Source: Deltaproteobacteria bacterium (lineage in GTDB: Bacteria; Desulfobacterota; Binatia; HRBIN30; JACQVA1). Taken from it: a stretch of DNA of 64,000 nucleotides. The notes beneath the pieces are model-generated. The model searched no databases and had not been told where the DNA came from. It worked only from the letters and a program-made list of their open reading frames with translations. The translations under genes were made by a program, and so were the position numbers. Numbering within the stretch: the stretch's first letter is position 1; the number at the start of each line of letters is the position of its first letter. This document shows positions 37,401 through 45,596 of this stretch, one piece after another. The stretch covers positions 1 through 64,000 of the forward strand of contig JACOST010000020.1 in assembly GCA_016178705.1 (NCBI GenBank), in the 5' to 3' direction.

Positions 37401-40400
37401 GCTGTTCGCGCAGGGTCAGGTGGCCGAAGCCGAGGCGCTCAGTCACGAGAGCGAGGCGCTCGCTGGCGACGACTTGCAGGCGGCGATCGCCTGGCGCCGC
37501 GTCCGCGCGGAGACACTCGCCGCCAGTGGCGAGCACACGGCGGCAGTGCACGTCGCTCGCGCCGCGGTCGACATCGCGGGCGCCACCGATGCCTTGCTGC
37601 TGCACGCCGACGCGCGGCTCGCGCTCGCCGTGGCGTTGCGTGCCGCTGGCCGGCGGGACGAAGCCGATGCTGAAGAAGCGCGCGCAATCGAACTATGGGA
37701 GACGAAGGGTGCTTCGCTGCTTGCCGAACGAGTGCGCCGGGAGGGACTGAGCTTCAGGTCCCCTCTCCCTCTGGGAGAGGGTGAGGGCAGAAGGGACGAG
37801 ACGCCGCGGCTAGATCGCCCTCACCCCACCCCTCTCCCAAGCGGCGAGGGACCGGAGAGAAAGCGCCGAATACAAGCAAACGCCGCGACCGCGAATGCGG
37901 CTCACATGGACGCCGCGGTCGCCGCTCGCGACATCGACGCGTTCGTTGCCCTCCTCGCCGCCGACGCCGAGAACGTTCACCATCCTACTGGCACGGCGTT
38001 CCGCGAGGGGGACGCGCTCGATGGCTACCGTGGGCTCCTGACGACCGAGAACTTGACGTTCGTGCACGAGCCGCTGGCCACCCTGGGCAACTCGCTCGCG
38101 CTGTGCCGTGGGAATGTGTCGTTCAGTGCCCTTGGGTCGTTCAGCACCCTTGCCGAAGACATTCCCTTCGGCGCCGTCGAGAGCGAGAACATCATCCTGA
38201 TCGAGGTTGACGCGCACGGGCGACGTTCGCTTTCCGAGTTCTTCGCGATCGAGCGTTTAGCTGACGCCGTCGTCCGGTTGTACGAGCGCTATGCCGAGCT
38301 TCTCCCCGAAGGCCCGGCGCGCACGCGCGCTGTGGTGACGGCGCGCTCGATCGCGGCGCTGCTGGCGCCGCTCGACCTCGACCGCTTTGCCACAGCCTTC
38401 GCACCGGATATCGAATTCGTCGACCACCGCACGCTGGGTCTGCCGTCCGGACAAGGACTCGAAGGCATGCTGCACAGCTTCGGGGTCTTGTTGGAACTTG
38501 CGACCGATATCGCCGTCCATGTCGACGAGCTGCTTCGTCTGCAACCCGACGGGATTCTCATGAGCTTTCGGACCACGGGCACCGACCGCGTGAGTGGCGG
38601 TGCGTACGAGCGCGAGTTTCTCGTCTTCTGGATCTTTGGAGCCGCCGGCCGTGTGACGTACATCGAGCACTTCGATTCCGATCGCGGCGGCGAGGCGCTC
38701 GCGGGCTTCGACGCGCTGACGGGCGCTCCGAAGGTTGTAACGCGCCGCGTGCGGCCGAACGCCGCGACCGCGAACGCCGCTCGCCTCGATGCCGCGATCG
38801 CGGCCAGGGATGCCGGCGCACTTCCCGCGCTGCTCGCCGACGGGTCGGAGATCGTGCACCATCCCACCGGTGCCGTGTACGGCGGGCGGGGTGCGCTGAG
38901 TAACTGGCGCGCGCTCTTCAGAGCCAAAGACGTGCGGTTCGCGAACGAGCCGCTGGCGACGCTGGGCGATTCGCTCGCACTGTGCCGCACAACCGTATCG
39001 TTTTCCGCACTTGGCGAAGGCGACATCGCACCCTTCGGTGCGGTCAGCAAAGACGAGATCATTCTGATCGAGGCTGATGCGCGCGGACAACGCACGCGTG
39101 CGGAGTTCTTCGCCGGCGATCGGCTGGGCGATGCCGTGGCGCGCCTGTACGAGCGCTACGCCGACCTCCTCCCCGATGGTCCCGCGCGCAAGCGCGCCGC
39201 GGCGACGGCGCGCTCGGTCGCGACGATTCTGGGACCGCCCGACGTCGATCGCTTTGCCCCGATGATCGCGCCCGGCATCGAGCTGTTCGATCACCGGCGC
39301 GTCGGAATGGGGACCGGGCACGGAGCCGAGGCCTTCCTGAACGGGCTCCGTGCCCTCCTCGAGATCGCCGATGACGTCACGGCACGCATCGATAACGTCC
39401 TCGGTCTTCGATCCAACGTGTTCCTCGTACGCCGCATCAGCTCGGGCACCGAGCGTGTCGGCGGCGGTGCCTTCGAGCGGCATCTCCTCGTGCTCTGCAC
39501 CTTCGGAACGGATGGCCTCGTCACCCGCAACGAGCAGTTCGACGTCGACCGCATCGCCGAGGCGCTCGCGCGTTTCGACGAATTGACGGGCAACGTCGAA
39601 GAGCGGCCGATGAACCCCTCTGTCGCTCCCCTTGGCAAGGGGAGAACAAAAGAGGGGTCGCCGACACTCACCAATCGCCGCGTGCGGCCCAACGCCGCGA
39701 CGGCGAATGCCGTCCGTCTCGACGCCGCGGTCAGCGCGCGCAACGCCGACGCGCTGTCCGCCTTGTACGCCGAATTGGTGGAGACGGTGCACCACCCGAC
39801 CGGCGTCACCTACGACCGGCAAGGGGCGCTCGCCAGCTTGCGCATCCTGCTTCACGCGGACGAGGTGAGGCTCGCGTCCGACCCGCTGGCGACGCTCGGC
39901 GAATTGTTCGCACTGTGTCGGCAGTCGTTGTCGCACAGCGCGATTGACAGCGACGACTTCGCCCCATTCGGCCCCGTCGAGCGGGAGCATATCGCGTTGA
40001 TTGAAGTCGACGCACACGGGCAACGCACGCGGTCGGAGTTCTTCACCGTCGACCACCTGAGCGACGCCGTCTCCCGGTTGTACGAACGCTACGCCGAGAC
40101 CCTGCCTGAAGGTCCCGCGTGCACCCGCGCGGCGGCAACGGCGCGCTCCGTGGCTGCGCTGGTGGGACCGCCGGACCTGGATCGCTACGCCTCGGCGCTC
40201 GCGCCTGCCGTCGAGTTCGTCGATAACCGCACCGTTGGCTTCGCGTCCGGGCGCGGCGCGGACAAGTTGCTGCGCGGCTTCCGCTCGCTGCTCGAGATGG
40301 CCATCGATGTCGCCACGCGCGTCGATGACATCCTCCGTTTGGAACCTGACGCGCTCCTCGCGCGCTGGACGACTTCGGGTACCGACCGCGTTAGTGGGGG

Positions 40401-43320
40401 TGCCTTCGAGTCGCACTTCCTCCTGCTCTGGCTGTTCGGAACCGACGGCCTCGTGGTGCACGACGAGACGTTCGACGCCGAGCGCGTCGACGATGCCCTG
40501 GCCCGCTTCGACGCGCTTACCGGGAGCGCACGGTCCCTCCCTTTGGCAAAGGGAGGTCAGGAGGGATTTGGGTTTGGATCATCCGGACAAATCCCCCTCA
40601 ATCCCCCTTTGTCAAAGGGGGACAGGACAGCGGTGTCGCCGACGCCGCGCATCGAGAACGCCGCGACGCAGGTGGGGAACCGGCTCGTCGACGCGTTGAA
40701 CGCCCGTGATTGGGAGCGTTTCGTCGCGCTACTCCCTCCAGGCTTTCGGAACATTGACAGGCAGAGGATTGTGCAGCTCGATGTCGATCGCGATCGATTT
40801 CTCGAGACCCTTCGACCGATGTTTGAGACGCTCTCCTCCTCCACATTCACGAACGAGGTACTCGCCACGCGCGGCAATCGGCTTATGTTGGCCCGAGTGC
40901 TGTGGGAAGGCAGCGGCGACTCGGTCGGGTGGAGCGAGTTCGAGTGGCTCGATATCATCGAGCTGGACGACAACAGCGATCTCATAGCTGAGGTCACGTT
41001 TGATCCCGATGCTCTCGATGCGGCTTACGACGAGCTCGACGAGCGCTACGCCGCGGGCGCAGGCGCGCGCTACGGCTTCGCACCCGCCAGACCGATTTTC
41101 GACTGCGTCGCCAGGCGGGATTGGGCGGCTTTGGCCACGTTACTTTCCCCAGCCCTCGATGTGCACGACCACCGGCCGTTGGGTTGGGAGACGTTGCGCG
41201 GGCCGGCGGCCTTCATCGACTCGCTAAAGGCGTTGGCCGAGCTGGCGCCCGACGTGCGGATGTGGGTCGACCACGTCATCGAGTCTGCGCATCGAGCGCT
41301 GAACGTCGGGACGTTGCGGGGTACCCGGGAAGGTGGCGTATTTGAAGATACGCGGGTCGCCGTCTCGGATCACGACGAGCAGAGGAGAGTCCGCCGGCTC
41401 GACTTCTACACCGTCGAGCAACTCGACGAGGCATGGGCGCGTTTTGAGGAGATCAGTGCGGGGGCCATCGACAACCTCGGAAGCACCCTTCGAGACGGCC
41501 CCGAAAAGATGGGGCCTCCTCAGGGTGAGTGGAAATTATCTTCTCGAGACAACAACCGAACCGTTCGCCCTGAGGAGCCGCCCTCTTCTGGCGGCGTCTC
41601 GAAGGGCGTATTGGCGACGCCGTCGCTCGCCGGCCCCGACCTGCTGCGTATCCCACCGAACGCGGCGACGCGGACAGTCGATCGCCATGGGCAGGCGCTC
41701 GCAGCGCGCGACATGGAAGCCCTGGCGCGGTTGTGCACCCCGACGATGGTCTTCGATGATCGGCGCCGCGGCGTCCTCCTCACCGGTGGTGGCGACATGT
41801 TCATCGCGAGCAGTCGGATCATCGCCAGCGCACGCGTGGCGCGCACACTGCTCGCTACAGCAGGCGACCGCCTGGCACTCGAGCATCTCCGCTGGAGCGG
41901 CGAAGCGGCCGGGCAGGAATGGGAGGTCGAGAACCTCAGCCTTCAGGAGGTTGACGCCGACGGCCTGAGCATTGCGATCATCGCGTTCGACCCCGGTGAT
42001 CGCCGCGCCGCCAGCGTGGAGATGCTCGATCGCGATCCGCGCTGCGATGCAGTGCAGCGCGCGATGGGCGACCACGACCTCGATCGTCTCCGTGCCGCCC
42101 TGCCTGCCGACTTCGTCTTTGACGACCATCGGCGTACCGGACTCGGCCGGCTTGGGCGCGACGACTACGTTGCCTCGCTGGCCGTGCTTTTCGAGCAGAC
42201 GCCCGACGTGATCATCGAGACGCTGTACACGATTGCCGCAGAAGAGCACCGCAACCTCAGCATGGGCCACATGTTCGGCACGCTTGCCAACGGCGGCGAG
42301 TTCGAGTCCGTCGCCGTACGCCTTGCGTCGTTCTCGGATGACGGAGTCGTGACGGTTGAGCTGTTCGAGCCCGAGGACCTCGACGTCGCGCGGGCACGGT
42401 TTGAGGAACTTGGAGGAATTGTGGCGAAGAACCCCTCTGTATCTCCCCTTGGTAAGGGGAGAACCGAAGAGGGGTCGACCGATCCGCTGCGCATTCCGCC
42501 GAACGCGGCGACGCGGGCGAACGTGCGCTCCTTCGAGTTCATCGCCACCCGAGATTGGTCCGCATTCCGAGCGCTGACGAGTGCGGACTTCATCTTCGAC
42601 GATCGTCGCAAGCGGTCGCTGGTGAGCGGCGACGTCGAACTGTTCATCAAAAATCTCGAAGTGGTCATCTCGTGGCAAGTCTCGCGCAGGACGCTCGAGC
42701 TTCTCGCGACGGTCGGAGACCGGCTTGCGCTTGACCGTATCGCCTTTGCCGGCGACCACGATGGAGGCACCTTCGAGGGCGAATTCCTCCGGCTCACGGA
42801 GATCGACGCGGACGGACGACTACGGGCGGTGATCCACTTCGACCTCGACGACGGCCGCGTCGCGTTCGCCGAGGCGCAGGCGCGCTTCGTCGCCGGGGAG
42901 GCCGCCTTGGTCGGCGGGCAGGTTCCGATCGCAGCTCTGATCCGAGCACTCGGGCGCCAGGACTGGGAGGTGCTGAGCAATGTTCTGGCTCCTGACGCCG
43001 CGATCTGCGACCGCCGCGGGCTGGCGATCATGGGAGAGGTCTCCGGCGAACAGTGGGTCGAGTCGCTGCGGACGCTGGCCGAGCTGGCGCCTGACATGGA
43101 CTGGGAGTTGGTCCGGATACTCGCCTGGAACCGCCACGGTCGGGTGGGCGTGGGTCGACTGTTCGGCACCACGCGCGACGGCGGCCCGTTCGAGAACGCG
43201 TTCGTCGCGGTCTTGCTGAGCAGCGGCGATCACGTCCAGCGCTACGAGTTCTTCGACATCGGTGACATCGACCAGGCGCTGGCGCGCTTCGCCGAGCTGT
43301 GCGCGGAGCTTCGAGAGTAA
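34426..43320 (+). CDS. Giant adenylate/guanylate cyclase-AAA ATPase-TPR protein with six double SnoaL-like modules
   Basis: One 2,964-codon frame. Residues 1-48: two zinc ribbons (CAGCGK...FCDGCG; CPACS...FCDGCG). 74-255: class III nucleotide cyclase with metal residues in FADLIGST and LLGDGVIAAFG, NTGEVVV and NVAARLQQ, so probably active. 262-700: AAA/ATPase with Walker A GSPGLGKS (near 292) and Walker B VVLAIDDLQW (near 411). About 730-1120: helical TPR-like region. From 1148: six homologous modules, each two SnoaL/NTF2-like halves (units near 1148, 1434, 1746, 2071, 2405, 2685), starting NAAT and ending LARFDELTG-like. Palindromic DNA repeats are translated in most linkers. Cyclase-AAA-TPR cores are known signalling proteins; this SnoaL array I have not seen. 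Modules 1-3 are the most alike, suggesting recent duplication. Confidence 0.85.
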   Translation: MDCAGCGKANRDGARFCDGCGKPLAPRCPACSTECRADAQFCDGCGAALASSDKSKAQSQPLTPNPVTPNPLSEARKVVTIIFADLIGSTSLHERLDAESTRRLMDRYYRALRGAVETHGGTVVKLLGDGVIAAFGVPRVAEDDALRAVRAAVAMQQVFRTLAAEQAAAVGELGLRVGVNTGEVVVSAGNDDVVGDPVNVAARLQQEAHDGEVLIGESTRRLVSELVTLAPAGVLSLKGRAETVAAHRVVSLERPAGAAATAFVGRDDELRRVLAVYDAAVTTPAARLAVILGSPGLGKSRLLDEVARQLGDGATVLTAHCESAGGATFAPLAKAVRELLGVGRTERTGPSDPSSDDALRSTIAAALPETTEHARIADGIAALLAGTPGSPEETFFVVRRFLAALATTRPVVLAIDDLQWAEPLLLDLVEHLVQWGKEARLLVLAAARPELRDTRSSLTMSGGLVADVVTLAGLDAGAATQLAANVIGADALPAAVAGRVLAASEGNPLFVGELVRMLVNDGALKREGDRWTAAVDLAAHDMPPTIHALLAARIERLRPEDRTVLERAAVVGRQFSRAAVAHLLPREITDLDARLESLRRSELLEPDASWFLGEPALRFHHGLTRDAAYRRVLKGTRAELHARLAEWIEAKVGESIEHDETLGWHFEQAHQHLRELGPIDAPGRAFGARAARYLGAAGRRALARDDLPVAANLLGRALDRLDASDLARADLALDWCEALLSAGDVGPAAKAIAELARFIDRPTPDPNPQPLASNPHLSAWHTCFTGQLAVLTDPQALRATADAVAAAADEFAAAGDAAGEAKAHSVHALALQRLGKVGACEAALDKALAAARRADDRRRSNAVLAGAPLAALWGPSPVTRASGRCLDVVRVLRITQGAPAVEAVALRCQAVLEALRGRTEAARRMIASSRRMVEELGITQGLLEAEMFAGLIELIEGDAVVAERSLRTAYEGLRTHGLGIDAARAAALLGRALFAQGQVAEAEALSHESEALAGDDLQAAIAWRRVRAETLAASGEHTAAVHVARAAVDIAGATDALLLHADARLALAVALRAAGRRDEADAEEARAIELWETKGASLLAERVRREGLSFRSPLPLGEGEGRRDETPRLDRPHPTPLPSGEGPERKRRIQANAATANAAHMDAAVAARDIDAFVALLAADAENVHHPTGTAFREGDALDGYRGLLTTENLTFVHEPLATLGNSLALCRGNVSFSALGSFSTLAEDIPFGAVESENIILIEVDAHGRRSLSEFFAIERLADAVVRLYERYAELLPEGPARTRAVVTARSIAALLAPLDLDRFATAFAPDIEFVDHRTLGLPSGQGLEGMLHSFGVLLELATDIAVHVDELLRLQPDGILMSFRTTGTDRVSGGAYEREFLVFWIFGAAGRVTYIEHFDSDRGGEALAGFDALTGAPKVVTRRVRPNAATANAARLDAAIAARDAGALPALLADGSEIVHHPTGAVYGGRGALSNWRALFRAKDVRFANEPLATLGDSLALCRTTVSFSALGEGDIAPFGAVSKDEIILIEADARGQRTRAEFFAGDRLGDAVARLYERYADLLPDGPARKRAAATARSVATILGPPDVDRFAPMIAPGIELFDHRRVGMGTGHGAEAFLNGLRALLEIADDVTARIDNVLGLRSNVFLVRRISSGTERVGGGAFERHLLVLCTFGTDGLVTRNEQFDVDRIAEALARFDELTGNVEERPMNPSVAPLGKGRTKEGSPTLTNRRVRPNAATANAVRLDAAVSARNADALSALYAELVETVHHPTGVTYDRQGALASLRILLHADEVRLASDPLATLGELFALCRQSLSHSAIDSDDFAPFGPVEREHIALIEVDAHGQRTRSEFFTVDHLSDAVSRLYERYAETLPEGPACTRAAATARSVAALVGPPDLDRYASALAPAVEFVDNRTVGFASGRGADKLLRGFRSLLEMAIDVATRVDDILRLEPDALLARWTTSGTDRVSGGAFESHFLLLWLFGTDGLVVHDETFDAERVDDALARFDALTGSARSLPLAKGGQEGFGFGSSGQIPLNPPLSKGDRTAVSPTPRIENAATQVGNRLVDALNARDWERFVALLPPGFRNIDRQRIVQLDVDRDRFLETLRPMFETLSSSTFTNEVLATRGNRLMLARVLWEGSGDSVGWSEFEWLDIIELDDNSDLIAEVTFDPDALDAAYDELDERYAAGAGARYGFAPARPIFDCVARRDWAALATLLSPALDVHDHRPLGWETLRGPAAFIDSLKALAELAPDVRMWVDHVIESAHRALNVGTLRGTREGGVFEDTRVAVSDHDEQRRVRRLDFYTVEQLDEAWARFEEISAGAIDNLGSTLRDGPEKMGPPQGEWKLSSRDNNRTVRPEEPPSSGGVSKGVLATPSLAGPDLLRIPPNAATRTVDRHGQALAARDMEALARLCTPTMVFDDRRRGVLLTGGGDMFIASSRIIASARVARTLLATAGDRLALEHLRWSGEAAGQEWEVENLSLQEVDADGLSIAIIAFDPGDRRAASVEMLDRDPRCDAVQRAMGDHDLDRLRAALPADFVFDDHRRTGLGRLGRDDYVASLAVLFEQTPDVIIETLYTIAAEEHRNLSMGHMFGTLANGGEFESVAVRLASFSDDGVVTVELFEPEDLDVARARFEELGGIVAKNPSVSPLGKGRTEEGSTDPLRIPPNAATRANVRSFEFIATRDWSAFRALTSADFIFDDRRKRSLVSGDVELFIKNLEVVISWQVSRRTLELLATVGDRLALDRIAFAGDHDGGTFEGEFLRLTEIDADGRLRAVIHFDLDDGRVAFAEAQARFVAGEAALVGGQVPIAALIRALGRQDWEVLSNVLAPDAAICDRRGLAIMGEVSGEQWVESLRTLAELAPDMDWELVRILAWNRHGRVGVGRLFGTTRDGGPFENAFVAVLLSSGDHVQRYEFFDIGDIDQALARFAELCAELRE
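34595..34640. repeat. C-rich repeat translated between zinc ribbon and cyclase domain
   Basis: Repeats of CCCCTAACCCCCAAC type are read in frame as QPLTPNPVTPNPLS. A second copy of the same style is read near 36713-36752 as PNPQPLASNPH inside the TPR-like region. Both sit in linkers and do not match the surrounding domains. Confidence 0.6.
37757..37860. repeat. Palindromic element in frame before SnoaL module 1
   Basis: CCTCTCCC (37762-37769) pairs perfectly with GGGAGAGG (37773-37780); GTGAGGGC (37781-37788) pairs with GCCCTCAC (37817-37824). Read in frame as SFRSPLPLGEGEGRRDE and PHPTPLPSGEGPERKR. The same DNA text is a very common intergenic repeat in environmental proteobacterial genomes. 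Confidence 0.85.
39614..39658. repeat. Palindromic element in frame between modules 2 and 3
   Basis: Outer stem ACCCCTCT/AGAGGGGT and inner stem CTCCCCTT/AAGGGGAG around GGC, all perfect. Translated as NPSVAPLGKGRTKEGS. It is almost identical to the element at 42431-42475. Confidence 0.9.
40536..40621. repeat. Composite palindromic element in frame between modules 3 and 4
   Basis: Hairpin 1: CCTCCCTTT/AAAGGGAGG around GGC (40536-40556). Hairpin 2: CCCCCTTT/AAAGGGGG around GTC (40603-40621). The middle also pairs (GAGGGATTTG with CAAATCCCCCTC). Translated as SLPLAKGGQEGFG then IPLNPPLSKGDR. Confidence 0.9.
41486..41606. repeat. Long palindromic element in frame between modules 4 and 5
   Basis: Outer arms CCCTTCGAGACG (41486-41497) and CGTCTCGAAGGG (41595-41606) are perfect complements; inner arms CTCCTCAGGG (41516-41525) and CCCTGAGGAG (41568-41577) also. 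Translated as TLRDGPEKMGPPQGEWKL through PEEPPSSGGVSKGV. A different repeat family from the other linkers. Confidence 0.9.
42431..42475. repeat. Palindromic element in frame between modules 5 and 6
   Basis: Same family as 39614-39658: ACCCCTCT/AGAGGGGT outer stem and CTCCCCTT/AAGGGGAG inner stem around GGT. Translated as NPSVSPLGKGRTEEGS, two residues different from the other copy. Confidence 0.9.
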
Positions 43321-43330
43321 CATTTGAAAT

Positions 43331-43407
43331 GACCAAAGAGACTCAAAGGACAGCAAGGACAGTCGACGCTGAACACTGTCCTTGGTGTCGTTGTCGTCTT
43401 TTTGGTC
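43331..43407. repeat. Long imperfect hairpin upstream of the four-helix-bundle gene
   Basis: Two 33-nt arms (43331-43363 and 43375-43407) match at 27 of 33 positions as inverted complements, around an 11-nt loop. The ends GACCAAA and AAGGACAGT are perfect. It fills the gap between the giant gene stop and the four-helix-bundle start and would form a strong RNA hairpin 22 nt before the start codon. Confidence 0.85.
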
Positions 43408-43429
43408 CTTTCCCCGGTGGGGGCGAGCT

Positions 43430-43987
43430 ATGAGCAAAGGCTTCATACCCACGCACGGTGGCTACAAGAAGCTGCTCTCCCACCAGAAGGCGCAGATCGT
43501 CTACGACGCGACGGTTTCCTTCTGCGGTCGGTTCGTCGACAAGCGCAGCCGCACTCATGATCAGATGATCCAGGCGGCCCGCTCCGGCAAGCAGAACATC
43601 ATCGAAGGCAGCATGGCCTCCGCGACATCCAAGGAAACCGAGATCAAGCTCACCAACGTGGCACGCGCCAGCTTAGAAGAGCTGCTGGCCGACTACCGTG
43701 ACTTCCTGCGAGTGCGCGGCATAGAAGAATGGCCCAAGGATCATTCCTATGCGCAGCGCCTTCGCAACCTGAACAAGATTCCCAACGCCACCTACGCGAC
43801 CTTCCGCAAGGGCATCGAGAACTCCGACCCGGCAATCGCTGCGAATGTGATCATCGGCTTGATCCGCGTGGCCAGTTACCTGCTGGACCGTCAGCTCCGA
43901 TACCTTGAGGAAGCCTTTGTCAAAGAGGGCGGCTTGCGTGAACGCATGACCCGCGCCCGTCTCGAAGAACGGAAGCGGGCAAGATGA
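43430..43987 (+). CDS. Four-helix-bundle protein (23S rRNA IVS / Avd-like family, suffix-domain type)
   Basis: A 185-aa helical protein of the S23/four-helix-bundle family: AQIVYDATVSFCGRFVDKRS, MIQAARSGKQNIIEGSMAS, then LTNVARASLEELLADYRDFL and LIRVASYLLDRQLRYLEEAF. Its LARAS..ELL-DY-DFL pattern and C-terminal extension fit the suffix-domain subgroup. Relatives occur in 23S rRNA intervening sequences and beside diversity-generating retroelements, form pentameric barrels and bind nucleic acid. No reverse transcriptase is present. A long hairpin precedes it, and a smaller one follows. Confidence 0.85.
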   Translation: MSKGFIPTHGGYKKLLSHQKAQIVYDATVSFCGRFVDKRSRTHDQMIQAARSGKQNIIEGSMASATSKETEIKLTNVARASLEELLADYRDFLRVRGIEEWPKDHSYAQRLRNLNKIPNATYATFRKGIENSDPAIAANVIIGLIRVASYLLDRQLRYLEEAFVKEGGLRERMTRARLEERKRAR

Positions 43988-44025
43988 AGAACGCCGGTCG
44001 CGTCGCGTGTACGCCGTAAGCGCAT

Positions 44026-44051
44026 CACCTGATCAAGGCGGTCGTCAGGTG
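44026..44051. terminator. Hairpin between convergent genes
   Basis: CACCTGA (44026-44032) pairs with TCAGGTG (44045-44051) around a 12-nt loop, in the gap between the four-helix-bundle stop and the LLM gene stop. No T-run follows on either strand, so a terminator role is plausible but weak. Confidence 0.35.
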
Positions 44052-44094
44052 AGAAGAACGGCACGCTCACCAGGAAAAGCCCGCGAGACTCTCT

Positions 44095-45147
44095 TCACAT
44101 TTTGGCGACGACCTTCTCGCCGAATTCGGTCAACTGCTCCTCGCCTTTGACGTTGATCGCCAACAGCGAGAGTCCGTGTTCACTTTCGCGGCGGCGCAGT
44201 TCGTCGACGATCTCCCCCGGCGTGCCGGCCAGAACCATCGGGTGCCGCCGCGCCTGCTCCGCTGTCGGGCCGAAGAACGCCGCCATGCCCTCCAGGACCT
44301 GACGTGTCTGCGCCAGCGAGCTGGTGATCTGCAGGTTGAAGATCGTTGAGGCGTACTGCACCGCACCTTTCGGCCGGCCAGCGCGCGCCTCGGCTTCACG
44401 AACGCGCGCGAGCTTCTGGCGCACCGCCGCATCGTTGAACTTCTGTAGCTCGGTCAAAGTCGCCGTGCCCGCCTTGCCGAGCGCGGGAACCATGTGGACG
44501 ATGTCGGCCCACTCGCCGGCACGGCGCAGGATGCCCGCACCGCTGCCGCCGAGCATCAGCGGAGGATGGGGCTGCTGCATCGGGCGTGGCAGGCAGACTG
44601 CGTCTTTCACGCGGTAGAACTTCCCTGCCAGCGTGAACGGCTCGGGTCGCCAGAGACCTCGAATGATCGCCACCGCTTCGTCCATCCGTTGCAGTCGCTC
44701 GCTCACGTCGGGGAAGTCGATGCCCATCATCTCGAACTCGGCACGCATCCAGCCGGCGCCGACGCCCGCGATCACGCGCCCGTCGCTGGCCTCGTCAACT
44801 TGCGCAAGGAGCCGCGCGTGCATGGCGGGATGGCGGTAGAGCATGCAGGCAACGTAGCTGGCGATGCGGATCGTGCGGGTGCGCTGCACCAATGTCGCCA
44901 TGACGAAAAACAACTCGTACGCTGGCACCTCCGGGCGCAGCGTGCCCATGGCCTCGAAGACGTAGTGATCCGGCACGAACACCGCGTCGAATCCGAGGGA
45001 CTCGGCCAACAGCGTCTGCGACACCACCGCCTCAATCCCCATCTGGTCATTCCGCACGCGGTCACCGGTCGCTGCCGGCGATCCGTATAATCGCGCCGAC
45101 GATCGCATCGCATTCATGATGCCAGCGACCTGGAGGGCAAACTTCAT
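44095..45147 (-). CDS. LLM-class flavin/F420-dependent oxidoreductase
   Basis: A 350-aa luciferase-like monooxygenase fold (TIM barrel): AESLGFDAVFVPDHYV, then TIRIASYVACMLYRHPAMHA, RVIAGVGAGWMRAEFEMMGI, RLQRMDEAVAIIRGLW and PPLMLGGSGAGILRRAGEWA. The GVGAGWxxxEF and MLGGSG motifs bind the flavin phosphate; environmental members often use F420. Substrate unknown. ATG 45147 gives the family N-terminus (MKFALQV); the frame is open far upstream without similarity. Converges with the four-helix-bundle gene. Confidence 0.88.
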   Translation of the reverse strand: MKFALQVAGIMNAMRSSARLYGSPAATGDRVRNDQMGIEAVVSQTLLAESLGFDAVFVPDHYVFEAMGTLRPEVPAYELFFVMATLVQRTRTIRIASYVACMLYRHPAMHARLLAQVDEASDGRVIAGVGAGWMRAEFEMMGIDFPDVSERLQRMDEAVAIIRGLWRPEPFTLAGKFYRVKDAVCLPRPMQQPHPPLMLGGSGAGILRRAGEWADIVHMVPALGKAGTATLTELQKFNDAAVRQKLARVREAEARAGRPKGAVQYASTIFNLQITSSLAQTRQVLEGMAAFFGPTAEQARRHPMVLAGTPGEIVDELRRRESEHGLSLLAINVKGEEQLTEFGEKVVAKM

Positions 45148-45596
45148 GCGAGGATTGTAGAGCGAAAGCACTCGCGAGTCACGAGTCACGCGTCGGCGTC
45201 GCAGTCTGACCATGCCCCGCACCTCGCAGCCTTGTCCTTCTGACCGTTCCCTGTGTAAGCTTCGCCGCACGTTTGGGTAGAAACCCTTGCGGATTGTTTG
45301 TCCGCTGGGCTGCGGGGGCGAACATTGGAACTTGGGAAACCGAGTCAAACAGCGATCATTGTCGCCTTGTTCCGGGCAGCGCACCTCCATCTCCTCGGTG
45401 GCCCCAAGATCCACGAGGATACGTTCGCACTTCGCCTCAGCGGCCTGCGTGGCGGTTGATTGCGGCCGTGTTCTGAGGAGCGACCCACGGAACAGCGCGA
45501 CCGCAATCGACTCGCTATGAACGGTCACGATACGGGAGATCCGGGTCCGACATTCACTTCAGTCGCGTCGACGATGCGCTCACAGGAGGGCCACCA
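45148..45596. other. Intergenic region, nothing recognised
   Basis: About 450 bp between divergent LLM and glycosyltransferase genes. Several short open frames exist but none has family similarity or a ribosome site. Only the AGGAGG at 45580-45590 before the glycosyltransferase start is clear. Confidence 0.4.

Noticed and set aside
38257-40461. 734-codon open frame on the minus strand opposite the giant cyclase gene
   Set aside because: High-GC antisense shadow. Its product is Arg/Gly/Asp-rich without domains, while the plus strand encodes repeated SnoaL-like modules with conserved residues.
43430-43987. Diversity-generating retroelement suggested by an Avd-like four-helix-bundle protein
   Set aside because: No reverse transcriptase, template repeat or variable-repeat target was seen nearby.
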